Source: Riptortus pedestris (Eukaryota > Arthropoda > Insecta > Hemiptera > Alydidae). From it: a stretch of 64,000 bases of DNA. The notes under the pieces were generated by a model. The model saw only the letters and a program-made list of their open reading frames with translations. It had not been told where the DNA came from and ran no database searches. The stretch is taken from positions 131,737,001 to 131,801,000 of the forward strand of contig CM032228.1 in NCBI GenBank assembly GCA_019009955.1, in the 5' to 3' direction. Positions 37,007-49,571 of the stretch are shown piece after piece (position 1 is the stretch's first letter; every line of letters starts with the position of its first letter). The position numbers and the translations under genes were made by a program.

Positions 37007-37531
37007 TAGCTCAGGTACCCGGGTTCGTTCGGGAAATCATTAGAGGCTGAATGATGGTTTTTATTTTTGGCAATGATTCAATGTGTAGAACTATACTTCC
37101 CATCTGGGCGTATAGATTTCCCGTGAGTGTTAGGCAGGAGACTTATAGAATAGAAAACTTTGGTTTTGAAGAATAAATGAAAATAAATTCCTAGGCAATC
37201 CCCTCTCCATTGTTTGACACACCGTGAATAATTCGATCATGGATATCGTTTATTAGAATTAAATATTATCTATAATGTACATATTTCCTGTCAGAATCTA
37301 ATCCGAGATTGTGAGCTTAGTTGTATACATAGTAGTAAATTTGAGTAGAATGCAATTCCATCATTTCACAGGAAATAAGTTAACACAAGTAACTGTGTTA
37401 GCCTTCCCACAACTTCTGCCCGTGCTTCAGCATCAACATTGCTTTCCTTAAATTATTTATGTAAAACATAACGAAGTTATTTTCTAATTAAAATAAATAA
37501 CAATTGAGATGCGGAGATTTGTTATCTTCAA

Positions 37532-37582
<51 letters not shown>
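36855..37582 (+). repeat. F2 tail, (TA)n and F1 head fragment
   Basis: A degenerate F2 minus tail (36890-36965) runs into (TA)n 36969-37004. There an F1 head begins at 37005 (ACTAGCTCAGGTACCCGGGT) and continues to about 37520, up to another (TA)n at 37537-37582. The F1 piece is the head module (gaaatcattagaggctgaat) without tandem units. Confidence 0.65.
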
Positions 37583-37589
<7 letters not shown>

Positions 37590-38270
37590 AATGTTTTTTG
37601 AGTCATGAGGTCAGAAAAATAATAATTCCTTCATATAATCATGATTTCATCCTTGATGCATTAGTAAAGCCCTAAGCATATCAGTTGAAATAGCCTCAAA
37701 GGATTTTGATGAACATTTATATTCGCAAATCAGCTATCCCAATCTAGAACACAGGCTTCATGAATAAAACGATTTTTCTGCATTGAGTGGGAATTTACTT
37801 TTTAGTCCAAACTTATGTTTCTCTATGTCTTCATTAATCGTAGTTTCATCAGATGAAATTTTGTTTATATTTTTTACTCCTAAAACATTGTAACAGATTT
37901 ACAAATTTTTAAATGTTCATTGGGGAATTCTTGGCATCACATAGATCCATTCCACAAGGATGTCTAAATAGAATTGAAATTTTTTTTTTGTATAATGTAT
38001 TTTGGGAATGAATGTTGCCAACATTTACTATTTTATGGTTTATCACCATTGACAGTTGTTGGATTTTACCTTTATATCAAAATATACAATTTTAAACGCC
38101 TTCATTATCAAAAATATGAATTAAAAAAATTTGTTTTGAAATTGAAAATGACTACCTTGACTTCCGGTTTCAATTTCATTCTTCTCTGGTGTTACAGAAA
38201 ACCCTAACAGAATTTCATCATATTTTTTGTCTAGTGCTAAGAAGATGCAATCATTTTATTTTTATTGGAA
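37583..38270. other. Intron 5, unassigned stretch
   Basis: AT-rich, with no recognised element or supported exon. Confidence 0.5.
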
Positions 38271-39239
38271 ACTAGCTCAGATACCCGGCTTCGCCCGGGA
38301 ATTCATTTGAGGCTGGATGGTGATGGTATTTTTTTTTGGCAAGGCTTTACTTTGCACAATATTTTGACATTTACCCGTCCCAGTGTTTAGGGTTAATACC
38401 CCTCATTTCTGTGGATTTGTTAATAATAACATTTATTTTTTATGTAAGACTTCACCGTCCTCCATATTGTGATATTTCCTGTTTCCTGTGCATTATGCAT
38501 AGATTTAAATTATTAAGGACAAAATATTAACATTCATTTGAATTAATTTTTCCAGATGAGATACCTCATAGTTCATATTGAAAAGAATTGTTGAGCAAAT
38601 TTTTCTAAATAACAAAATGAACAATTTTTGTCATGTGTATATTTGCCGAAACCCCAATAGGAAACGAAATATCACTATTTTTAATTTCAGGTCTCCCTTA
38701 TAACCCCCTCTCCTGCCCGTCCCTAGAAATGTTAGTATGGCTTATTATATGGAAGGCGTTAGTGCTAACTCACATACCGAGTTTGGTTTAGTTCGGTTGA
38801 GTTTTTGTGCCAAATAAAATTGTTGACTTCCGCAGTAGTTTTTAACGTATAACTCATTTATACTTAGGAATAAGACAAAAGTCTATATAACAAAAGTTAC
38901 TCCAAATAATAAAGTAAACAACTTCTGTTATGTGCATAATTGCCGAAAATGCAATAGGGAATGAAATATCGCTATTTTTAATTTCAGCCCTCCTTTATAA
39001 CCCCCACTCCTGTTCGTCTCAGAGGATATTAATATAGCCTAAAGTCTAAGTTGAGTTAGTAGTAATATACATACCAAGTTTCATAAAATTCAGTTCAGCC
39101 GTTTATGCGTGAAAAGGTAACAAATAAACAAACAAACAGACACCAAAGAAACAAAATGCAGTTATGGTGTCTATGACATGTGAAAAGAAAAGTTATCGTG
39201 AAATTTTGCGAAAATAATCAATGTACAGACAGAGGTTAC

Positions 39240-39245
<6 letters not shown>
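38271..39245 (+). mobile_element. F1 element, complete head-to-tail, about 975 bp
   Basis: It has the head ACTAGCTCAGATACCCGGCT, the hairpin CCCGGCTTCGCCCGGG, the common 5' module and two tandem units. The tail module has short CAAA repeats and gaggttacaattttatatat, followed by (TA)n to 39293. It is the most compact complete copy, so a useful reference for the family. No coding capacity. Confidence 0.75.
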
Positions 39246-39296
<51 letters not shown>

Positions 39297-39550
39297 TAAT
39301 ATTTAATGAAATATATTAGTTGGTGCCAGTGTCTTACATAGAGAGACCAAATCATCTATTTGAAGTAAACCTGATAATATACTTCTATTGATTAATCAAG
39401 TAAACTCAATGTTTGTCAGTGTCACCACCAAATTTCATTTAATATTTGACCCCCTTCGAGGACCCACCTAAAACATTCAGGAATGTAATAGATTGAATTT
39501 ATTGTTTTGTTAATTTTATACTGTGACCTAATATTACATATAATAAATTA

Positions 39551-39778
39551 TTTATTTATTTATTTATTAACGTCCACTTTTTGCAACTCAGGCTAATCGG
39601 GACGGGTTATCTACAGGTTACCACCCTTTTCTAGCCAGGGTGGGATTTTAGGACGTTATTTAATGAATTTCGTCACTAAATAATTCCCTTTGCCCAGGCA
39701 AGAATCGAACTCGCCACTCTAGGTTTACCATGCGAGATAAAGGTCAACGCTTTAACTCGCATGGCTAACCTGAGCCCC
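39551..39778 (-). mobile_element. tRNA-derived SINE, full length, 12-bp target duplication
   Basis: On the minus strand it begins gggctcaggttagccatgcg. Next come an A-box-like region, a B-box-like block (cgagttcgattcttgcctgg) and an unrelated body, and it ends in TAAATAAATAAATAAA. It is bounded by perfect direct repeats TATAATAAATTA at 39539-39550 and 39779-39790, proving retroposition. It is the best copy of the family; others are at 15620, 16831, 35272 and 60479. Confidence 0.93.
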
Positions 39779-39790
39779 TATAATAAATTA

Positions 39791-41367
39791 TACATGTTTT
39801 AAGGTTATAAAATATGTATATTTGTCTGAAGAGGTACCAAAGAGTACTCAAAACATTCTGGTAATAATAAATAAATTCAAAATAAAATAGTTGTTTTTAT
39901 CTTAATTGGCCCTTTTTTACAAAATTGGTTGATAATTTAAAATAATGAAGGAAATTCTATGAAAATACTTCTTATTTTTTTATCCACTATTTTGTTATTT
40001 TTCCAGAGTGTTATGTTTATTGATGGCAATTCTTGACACATTTCGGGCAAAGTAATTTATATTTTTAAAAACAGAACCCATTGAGAGGATAAAATGGTTG
40101 ATAGGTAGAAAGTTATTAGTATATAAATGCTCTAAGATTGAAATTACTATTTTGGTTCATACCTGCTTTTGGTTTGATAAATACTTGATTTACAATAATT
40201 AGATAGAAATAAACAGCCTTAAAGTAGTTTTTTTTCCTTCTTTTTTGTTTCAGAGGTTATGACCAAACTTGTGAATATAGTGCTGATTATTATAACTATG
40301 GAAATACCTATAAATATCAAGATGATAGGTAAGTACATTGTTAATACATTTTCATCTCATACTTATGGGGTAGCATTGGCTCTGGAGATTAAGCTTTGGT
40401 ACTTAGATAAAACCTCAGGCATCTGTTGTCATTGGTTAACTTCCTATAACTCAGTGATACCATTATTATTCTCAGGGTATTTTTCTATCTTTAGGTTCTT
40501 TTAGTTAATTTGTATAATAATAGTTAATTCTAAATAATGCTTGAGGATACAACATAGAAACTGATATAGAAAACAAAAAAAGTGGTTGTGAGTGATGTTC
40601 AAAGAATAGACTATAATCACTTCCATTAGTCTACCTAAATTGGATTCCTCCTTGGCTATACAGTAATTTTATTGTTTTCTTGGATATAGCTCCTTCAGCT
40701 CCGAAATAAAGGCATTTTATCAGACCCATATTTGCACAGGCTGTTCTGGAAATTTCTCTTCATAGTAACTCAGCCATAAACAGTTATTTATATTTTTCGG
40801 TTTCATACCTAAGTAACCCCACTCCTTAATATTTCCCATTTATTTATCACAAAATGTCTTATTCCAAACTTAATTATATAAACTTATTATTTTATCAGGC
40901 CATAACTATGTCATATATATTTGCGATGCGGCATTATCGATGAACATTCTATGCTCTAAGGTCCTCACTTTTTATATTATCGATACAATATTTTCTATCA
41001 TTTCATACAAAACTAAAAGTTTTGTTTGTTAATTACCAAAATCAGACCCGGAGGAGAGGGCGAAAGAGTAAAATACTTGATTATTTAGATCTTTGTTATT
41101 ACGTGCCAGTTTGAAAGTGTGATATAACAAAATCATTAGGAAAGAAATGTACTACAATTTTTATTAAACAGATTTTTCTCTTAAGTCAAATATTAACCAA
41201 GTAAATTTGCATTTTAGCTCAGTTTTGTCTTCAGTTAACATCCACCCTCATCATATGATTTTCATTTAAGCTATCTTGTTTCAAAGTATATCTTAAGTCC
41301 TATTTTAAGTCCTGTTTACATACACTTCACACTATGGGAGTAATAGAGAATATAGTGTGAAATATAT
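39791..41367. other. Around exon F, unassigned sequence
   Basis: Apart from exon F (40254-40328), no element is clear. Bases 40960-41300 carry very old F2-like blocks (aaactaaaagttttgtttgt, aatattaaccaagtaaattt). Confidence 0.5.
40254..40328 (+). CDS. unc-13: unc-13 exon F (75 nt)
   Basis: The acceptor is a strong polypyrimidine tract ending tttgtttcag, and the donor is the near-consensus gatag/gtaagt. Phase 2 at both ends and a length divisible by 3 make it a possible cassette exon. It encodes RGYDQTCEYSADYYNYGN followed by TYKYQDDR. Seven of its residues are Tyr, continuing the YY-containing pattern of exons B to G. Confidence 0.85.
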
Positions 41368-41951
41368 TGTTACGTTTTTGTATTACCAAAACCAGTAATA
41401 AACGTTTTTAATAAGAGTTCTTTTGGATTGCAAAATTAAATACTCGCAAGTTTCACAGTTTTTATCACTGCACAATTTATTTCACAAGGCACAATAAACT
41501 TGGTGATTATTCTTAATTACTACTCACAGTATACACTGATAGCGTTACTGTTCTTCAATGAGTCACAGTCCAATAATTCACTGAAATTCACAGAAAGCCG
41601 GCACTGCACTGTCCTTTACTTCGCGACACTGCACTGTCCTTTACTTCGCGGCACTGCACTGTCTTAAACACGGCACTAAACTGTTACTTACAGTCACGGC
41701 ACAACACTGTTCTTCTTTTAAAAACACTTTACCGCACTGCACTAAGTCGCACTGAAGCAATGATGTGAACATCAAGACAGGTGACAATAAAACTGACTGA
41801 CTCCCGGCAGGCCCTCTTTATATAGCTTGTCGGCATACATCAAAGGGGAATTGTCTAGTTCATTCGAGGCTGGGCTAGACGAGCGTAGAAGCGTCTCGAC
41901 CCTCCGTCGGTCTCTTTGATCTACGTCACACTTTCCAAATACGCGACACTC

Positions 41952-42000
<49 letters not shown>

Positions 42001-42051
42001 CTATCTCTCTCTCTCTCTGAAGGATTATTTATCTATTTAATTTTCGCAACA
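41368..42051 (-). mobile_element. Solo LTR, 684 bp, minus orientation
   Basis: On the minus strand it starts TGTTGCGAAAATTAAATAG and ends GGTAATACAAAAACGTAACA, with short inverted ends TGTTGCG/CGTAACA. A 4-bp direct repeat ATAT flanks it (41364-41367, 42052-42055). On the minus strand a TATA box (ctatataaag, 41816-41825) lies about 25-30 bases before tandem TCAGTCAGT initiator-like motifs, followed by AATAAA, as in an LTR promoter. A (CT)n/(CTAT)n tract lies in its U3 part (41950-42019). The ends suggest a BEL/Pao or Gypsy-type LTR, and no internal region is present. Confidence 0.82.
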
Positions 42052-42591
42052 ATATCATTAGCATATCTATTCTGGCATCTAGAGGGAATCTACTTAATAT
42101 GCACTGCCTATTCTTCTTCTTTTACAGGGTGCTCTTCTGGGATTTTTCTAATAATGGGTCTTTTGGTTTGTCATCGGGCCATTTTCACAGAATACTTGGT
42201 GCCAACAGTATGCACTATGTCCCTTTGTCCCAGTCCGCATTGCCTTGTTTCCACTCTCATTGAACCCATAGTAGCTAATTGGTCAGCCACATTATATTGG
42301 CTACCTCCAATACTTAGTCAAGCCCCTAGTTGTTCCAAAATATCTCATCCTATTATACCTCCCCTCTCACAGAAATGACATTAGCTAAAGCCACTCAATA
42401 TCATAGTGTAATCCGTGATTCGCAATATGCACCATCTTATATCCTTCTGGGGGTAGCAGGTGGTTGATGACCCCATGAAGTATAAACGCAAAAGTTATAT
42501 CCCTCTCGGACATTCGAGGTGGAAACTATGCTATTAGTTTATGTTTTTTGGTACCTTTTATTTTACTCTAAAATACTTTCTTTGTATGTTT

Positions 42592-42708
42592 TTTAGATGC
42601 ATATTTAATGATTAATACTGTCTAACTACCCTTAATTGTGGTGATTTAAAAATACATCATCACAATTTAGGGTAGTTACGTAGTATAAATCAGCAATAAG
42701 CATCTAAA
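42592..42708. repeat. Imperfect 53-bp-arm hairpin
   Basis: The sequence tttagatgc...ttgtggtgat pairs with atcatcacaa...gcatctaaa with about ten mismatches and a 10-nt loop, 117 bp in total. It may be a small MITE or a microRNA-like fold. No target duplication is evident. Confidence 0.75.
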
Positions 42709-42995
42709 TTATATATCTATAAAAATAGATTATTGCATTATGTACATTAGGGGCAGCCTACATTTGTGACAAGAGGGTGAATTAATGAATCTCAATAATA
42801 AAGCGTTACAAAACAACATTATTAATTTGAATTGCTATCAAGCATTAAGTAATTCAAGAACCTGGTGCCCTTCCATCGCCCTAGACTATTCATCATGATT
42901 ATATGCCTACTCTTTTAAGATTATAGATTTAAATTTCCTATGTTCTAAATAAATTTTGCCAACTCACATTTTCTGAGCCAAAACTACTTATATAA

Positions 42996-43203
42996 ACTGC
43001 TCAAAAATGAATAGGGATATTGGCTGTTTTGTGGTATGTATGGGGTCTAGCATATATATTTTTTTTTATTATAAATATCATTAATATTTATTAGAAATTA
43101 TTGTCTTTTTCCCCCATAAAAAAGAAATTTAATTAAGATCGATTTAATTAAAATTAATAGGATAAGAAAAAATAACCAATATCCCTATTCATTTTTGAGC
43201 AGT
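42996..43203. mobile_element. MITE, 208 bp, 28-bp terminal inverted repeats
   Basis: The left end actgctcaaaaatgaatagg...atattgg is the exact reverse complement of the right end over 28 bp. The interior is AT-rich and non-coding, and the flanks are TA-rich (tata / atag). The ends resemble Tc1/mariner-type termini, but the superfamily is not certain. Confidence 0.88.
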
Positions 43204-43343
43204 ATAGATCACTTTCTCATTGTAAAATTGCAAATGCTGTAATTTATCTTTGGCTTCTCTGGGCTGTATCCAGATATATACTATATTTTGAAATTTTCTC
43301 TAATCATACATTATTGTTGTATACAATTATTTAATTTCACTAG

Positions 43344-43434
43344 GTATGGTGAAGAAGAAGAAGACAGACAATGGGATAGTGGAGGGAAATATTATCGGAA
43401 ACCCGTTACATTAAAGGAACAATATGAAAATCAG
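43344..43434 (+). CDS. unc-13: unc-13 exon G
   Basis: The acceptor is tttcactag and the donor is aatcag/gtaaca. It enters in phase 2 and leaves in phase 0. It encodes RYGEEEEDRQWDSGGKYY and then RKPVTLKEQYENQ. It is acidic first and basic after, with no domain recognised. The open frame runs on for 22 codons past the donor before a stop, which is intron read-through. Confidence 0.85.
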
Positions 43435-44629
43435 GTAACAAAACTTGTTTTAAATATTCTACTTCATTCAAAACAGAATAATTCACTATTATTACACATT
43501 TAAAATCAAATGCTTTTTTAAAAAAAATGTTCACTTTTCTAAATGGCTCTTGCTATTGGAAAGGGTCGTCTCCAAAGCCTCTAGATGGTTGTCTTTTGAC
43601 ATTCACAAGCCACATTAAGACTAGTTCTGTAGTAGTTAACAGTAGAGCTATCAAGCTTTTAACTTCTACAGAGGTCCGCTAGAATGGGAAACATGAGCTG
43701 CATAGAAAAAAAGAAACAAATATGGAGTCTGAAAAGAAGGGTGGAGTTTCAAGAGGCTGAAGACAGTTTCCAGATCACTTCTCATGATCTATGAAAGGGT
43801 TAACTATCATTAGGCCTAGATAGACATGTGTTCATTCATATAAATAGTATTACAATGAATACTGATGCATTATATTAACCTAAACCATTTATGTAATCTT
43901 AATGAGTTCAAAAAATAAAATGATAGCTAGCTAACATAGTAACAACTCACTCTTGACATTTCATGTCAACTTAAAATAACTCTTAAGGTGCTACCCACAT
44001 CAATAAATTAAATTCTGATTAATATTTATTATTATCAGTCCAGCAGAAGATTGGCTAGTCAATATAGTGGCATAGTATACTATTTATTGACTATTACTAA
44101 CTTCTAAAGAGACAACCAATGTTTTACAATAACCTTGTGTCCCTATTGTTGTTTGTAACAAGACACTTGCTGAAAGAAATATTTTGAAGGTTAAATAAAT
44201 AATCCTCTAGTGTGTTTTCATTTCAGTAATGCTAAACTGTTTAATGTTCTATCCGTTACAAAATGCCCCTGGCTTTATAGTTTTGATTATTCTTAAAAAA
44301 AAAAAAAATAAAAGAAAAAACCCTTACTCCGCATACATAAATTAAGTGCTTTGAAGAATGTCTGTCTTATAATAGAAAATGGAATATTTGCTTAAGGAGC
44401 CTCTGTTTGTATTTGCACATATCTGAATAAGTTTCTGTGGAGGTTCTGTTATTGACTATTCACTTTCTAATAAAACTTCATAAGAAGAAGCATTGGTCAA
44501 CTTACTCAAACTTAAATTGATTGGTAACTTCTTATTCCTAGCCTCTAGTAGAACTTTGATAATATTTGGAGTATGGTTACAAAAAAAAAATATCTTATCA
44601 ATGTAATAACTTTTAATGTTTATTTTTAG
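43435..44629. other. Intron 7, no element recognised
   Basis: This is the only sizeable intron without obvious F1/F2 sequence. It is AT-rich with unremarkable base composition and no supported open frame. Confidence 0.6.
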
Positions 44630-44704
44630 GTTAATATGAAGTATTCTCGGTCATCGCTTCGAGAAAGGACTTCATATCACCAGCATTCTTCGGATCAAGA
44701 GGAG
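44630..44704 (+). CDS. unc-13: unc-13 exon H (75 nt)
   Basis: The acceptor is tttatttttag and the donor is gaggag/gttact, a weaker donor than the others. It is phase 0 at both ends and 75 nt long, so skipping would keep the frame. It encodes VNMKYSRSSLRERTSYHQ then HSSDQEE. It is Ser/Arg-rich with possible phosphorylation sites. The weak donor and symmetric phase fit alternative use, but this is inference. Confidence 0.75.
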
Positions 44705-45225
44705 GTTACTAACTATTTTCAAATATATTTCTATAATTTACCAAATTTATTAAATTATTAGTTAATATATCCATTAAGAAAAATAACATTTAAAAATAAA
44801 AAACACTATAATTAGAAAGTGTCACGCAGAGGTTGTGTAGGCTAAAGCAGGTTTCCCACAAATGACTCACTGATAACATCAACTTGCATTTCATACTTTT
44901 TTTTCTACATTAGTGAGAAGCCTTCGTAAACAAGACTCTAGAAGTAATTTAAGCTGGACATGATATATTTAGTAATATAATACATTGTTTTAAACTTTGT
45001 TGCTGGGAACTTATTACAGTTGTCAGGTATGGCGTATCTCCTGCAGTGTCATTTCTGTGGTATTCCACAATATTTCGTTGATTTTCCAATCAGCTTCTTC
45101 CGGTGGTCATGGTGTACCACAGAAATTACACCCCTGGATATACACTGCACCCGATACCAGTGATATAGTAGCTTTAACCTAAAATCGTAAATATAGGAGT
45201 GGGGTTTACTAAATGGTGAAAAACA
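44705..45225. other. Intron 8 start, decayed repeat and short inverted pair
   Basis: An old F2 head (agtgtcacgcagaggttgtg) lies at 44817-44870. The 12-bp inverted pair atttctgtggta / taccacagaaat lies at 45050-45061 and 45113-45124. The rest is unassigned. Confidence 0.5.
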
Positions 45226-46004
45226 AAAAAAGTCTGTCACGCAGGGGCTGCGTAAACTAAGCAGATTTCCCACGTGAAGTTTAACGATAGATAAATACAT
45301 ATCGGTAACGCAACACCACTGTGAATATTAAGTGAATTATAGTAAGAAACGATAATAAGAAACCTCCTGTCGGAAAGAAATCTAAACAAACAGTTCTGCC
45401 AACTTCTTACAGGAAAGAAAAACAATTACTGTAATATATCTGAATATAACGTATTAATTTGATTGAAAACTGTTTACTATATCTAGTACTGTAATTTATA
45501 ATGAATCAGATTAGCTTTTATTTCAATCAATCAAATAAAGTAGTCCAAAAACATAAGAAGGAGGGGGTTTCACCAGTACATATTTGCATGTATCTCGTAT
45601 AATAAATGTCTCTTGAAAATAATATTTGGTATTTAAGCTTCGAATGATGTGGTTTATTACATAACCGAGTATTGTTTACATAACATGAATAGAAGGGGGG
45701 GTTTACTGAAGGCTGAAAACTGAAAATGCAAATATCTCGGTTAATATTCAAGATAGAGAATAAATGTATGTAACATTATTTATAGTACATTTAATTTGCT
45801 ATAAGATTGTTGTTATGCAGTTTTCCGATCCGACTTTTAGTAACAGAGATATTTCGAATTTTCGAAATTCTCCCCCTCTAAACCCCCCTCCCCTAGGTCC
45901 GATTTCAGCCGTTAATGAACTTAATCTTTCTTTTTACATAAAACGATTAAATATCGAGTTTCGTAAGGATTAAACAATAATTGGGACTGCTAGGGCGGTA
46001 ACAG

Positions 46005-46076
<72 letters not shown>

Positions 46077-46078
<2 letters not shown>

Positions 46079-47160
46079 TAGCTGAGATACCCGGCTTCGC
46101 CCGGGAATTCATTTGAGGCTGAATGGTGATGGTATTTTTTAGCAGGCTTTACATTGCACAATATTTTGACATTTACCCGTCCCAGTGTTTAGGATTGATA
46201 CCCGTATTTCCCGTGGATTTGCTAATAATAGAATTATTTGTTCGATAATTCTTCACAGTCATCGATATTTTTATATTTCCCGTCTCTTATACATGTAAAT
46301 ATAGTGAATTTTTATTTCAGGCCTCCCTTATAACCCCCCTCCCGTTCGAACCCAAAAATTTTAATATAACTTATAATCATGGAAGAATTAATGCTAATTA
46401 ACATACCGAGTTTTGTTAAGTTCGGTTCAGCCGTTAGTAACCGCTAAAGTTTTAACGTATAACTCATTTATACTTAGGTATACGACAAAAGTGTATATAA
46501 CAAAAATTACTCCAAATAACAAAATAAACAACTTTTGTTATGTTTATATTTGCGGAAAACCCAATAGGAAACGAAATATCGCTATTTTTAATTTCGGGCT
46601 TCCCTTATAACCCCCACTCCTGCCTGTCCATAGACATGTTAGTATGGCTTATTATAATGAAGGCGTTAGTGCTAATACACATACCGGGTTTTATTTAGTT
46701 CGGTTGAGTCTTTTTTGGCAAATAATATTGTTGACTCCCGCTATAATTTTTAGCGTATAACGCATTTAAACTTCGGTATACGACAAAAGTATATATAACA
46801 AAAGTTACTCTAAATAACAAAATAAACAACTTTTGTTATGTGCATATTTGCCGAAAAACCAATAGAAAACGAAATATCGATATTTTTAATTTCAGGCTTC
46901 CCTTATAACCCCCACTCCTGTTCGTCTCAGAGAAAATTAATATAGCCTAAAGTCTAAGTTGGGTTAGTAGTAATATACATACCAAGTTTCATAAAATTCG
47001 GTTCAGCCGTTTATGCGTGAAAAGGTAACAAACAAACAAACAAACAAACATACACGAAAGAAACAAAATGCAGTTATGGTGTCTATGACATGTGAAACGA
47101 AAAGTTATCGTGAAATTTCGCGAAAAAAATCAATGTACAGACAGAGGTTACAATTTTATA
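46077..47160 (+). mobile_element. F1 element, about 1.1 kb
   Basis: It has the ACTAGCTGAGATACCCGGCT head with the CCCGGCTTCGCCCGGG hairpin, a shortened 5' module, three unit copies and the tail with CAAA repeats. It ends gaggttacaattttatatat. There is (TA)n at both sides. No coding capacity. Confidence 0.75.
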
Positions 47161-47193
47161 TATATATAGATATATATATATATATATATATAT

Positions 47194-49530
47194 ACTAGCT
47201 AAGGTACCCGGCGATGCCCGGGAAATCATTGCTGACTGACTAATGATTGTATTTTTATAGCAAGACTTCAATGTGTACAATTGCACTTCACTCCACGATG
47301 TATTGTTTTTTTCAAAACAGCCAATCCTAAAGTGTAACTTGCAGGGTTAATAGAATAGAAATTTTAGTTTTGAAGAATATATTAAAATGGGTTCCTAATT
47401 TATCCCTCACGACTTTTTGACTCACGGTTTTGGAATAATTCAAGCCATAATCATGGGTAGCATTTATCACAATTAAATGTCATCTATAATGAACATATTT
47501 CCTGCCAAAAATCAAACCAAGCACATATAGTTTTAGCATAGTTTTATACATAAGATTATATTCGTACTAGCTAAGGTACCCGGCGATGCCCGGGAAATCA
47601 TTGTTGACTGACTAATGATGGTATTTTGATAGTAAGACTTCAGTGTGTACAATTACACTTCCCTCCACGACGTAATGATTTTCCGAAATACTCAACCCTG
47701 AAGGGTAACTTCAGGGGATTGATATAATAGAAATTTTAGTTTTGAAGAATAAATGAAAATATGTTCCTAATCTATCCCTTTACACTTTTTGACTCACCTT
47801 TTTTCAATACTCGTAATTCAAACCATAATCATGGGTAGCATTTATTACAATTAAATATCATCTATAATGAACATATTTCCTTTCAAAAGCCAATCCGAGC
47901 TCATATAATATTAGGCAAAGTTTTTGCACATAAGATTATATTTTTAATAGTGAATCACACTGGAAACTACTTTCAGTAATGCCAGACGGGAAATTAGTAA
48001 ACTCAATTATCTAGTAAGGCTCCATTCATCTTCCGCTCCCGCATGAGACTTCTCAAAATTCTTCTACTTAAATTATTGATTCAAAACATTATTTTAATAA
48101 TTTATCTACTGGATGGAATTAAATATTAGAGGTACCCTGAAAATATCATATCATATACGCATATTGTTTAAACGCATATTGTTTTTTGTCATAATGACAT
48201 TACCATTAACGTTTAATTATTATGATAGCACATATTTGTTTCAATAACATCAAGGTACATTATACAAATTAAATAATGGAAATGCTCTTATAGTTTATAT
48301 TTCTATTGGAAATAAATCACAAAGCTATTTTCTAGGAAAAATAAATAAATGAGGAGGGGGTGAAGAAGATTTATACCTCCCTAACCCAAATCATACTTTG
48401 AACTATCATATAAGACGAAAACATAACATCACTTGTCATAGTATTCATTTATTAAAACCCCTTAAATGAGTACTAATATAATTATTGACTCCCATTTAGC
48501 GTATATCCCGTGTTTACTTCATTTTACGACAAAAGTGAATGCACACATAAGTTACTCTAAATAACAAAGTAAACCACTTTTGTTATGTGCATGTTTGCCG
48601 AAAAACAAATAGAAAATAGAAAAACCGAGTTTTTCATTTCAGCCTCTCTTATAATCCCCACTCCCCTTTGAACCTAAAATTTTTAATATAGCTTATAATC
48701 ATGGAAGAATTAATGCTAATTCACACTCCGAGTTTTGCTAAGTTCGGTTCAATCGTTAGTGCCCAACAAAATTGTTGGCTCCCGCTTTAGATTTTAGTGT
48801 ATATCTCGTTTATACTTTTCCATACGACAAAAGTGAAAAAAACAAAAGTTACTTTAAATAGAAAAATAAACTACTTTTGTTATGTTCATATTTGCCGAAA
48901 AAGCAATAGGAAACGAAATATCGCTATTTTTAAATTCAGGCCTCCTTATAACCCCCACTCCTGCCCGTCCCTAGAAATGATAGTATGGCTTATTATAATG
49001 AAAGCGTTAGTACTAATTCACATACAGAGTTTGGTTTAATTCGGTTTAGTCTTTAGTGCCAAATAAAATTGTGGACTCCCGCCTTAGTTTACAGCGTATA
49101 ACTCATTTATGCTTCCGTATACGGCAAAAGTACATATAACAAAAGTTACTCTAAATAACAAAATAAACAACTTTTGTTATGTGCATATTTGCTGAAAAAG
49201 CAATAGGAAACGAAATATCGCTATTTTTAATTTCAGGCCTCCCTTATAACCCCCACTCCTGTTCGTCTTAGAGAATATTAATATAGCCTAAAGTCTAAGT
49301 TGGGCTAGTGGTAATATACATACCAAGTTTCATAAAATTCGGTTCAGCCGTTTATGCGTGAAAAGGTAACAAACAAACAAACAAATAAACAAACAAACAA
49401 ACAAACAAACAAACAGACACGAAAGAAACAAAATGTAGTTATGGTGTCTATGACATGTGAAACGAAAAGTTATCGTGAAATTTCGCGAAGAAAATCAATG
49501 TACAGACAGAGGTTACAATTTTATATATAT
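47194..49530 (+). mobile_element. F1 element, second head type, duplicated head
   Basis: The head ACTAGCTAAGGTACCCGGCG with hairpin CCCGGCGATGCCCGGG occurs twice, at 47194 and 47566, a 372-bp tandem duplication of the head module. An AT-rich middle of about 600 bp follows, then three units and the usual tail (CAAA repeats at 49367-49413, gaggttacaattttatatat). The head differs from that of 46077 but the tail is shared. Confidence 0.72.
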
Positions 49531-49532
49531 AT

Positions 49533-49571
<39 letters not shown>

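Noticed and set aside
39551..39778. Possible functional tRNA gene
   Set aside because: Only a tRNA-like head with degenerate A/B boxes, fused to a SINE body with target duplications; no full cloverleaf.
42154..42378. 74-aa open frame preceded by ttcttcttcttttacag
   Set aside because: The acceptor-like site is good, but no donor fits exon F/G phases, and the composition (Ile/Cys/Trp mixed) does not match the protein.
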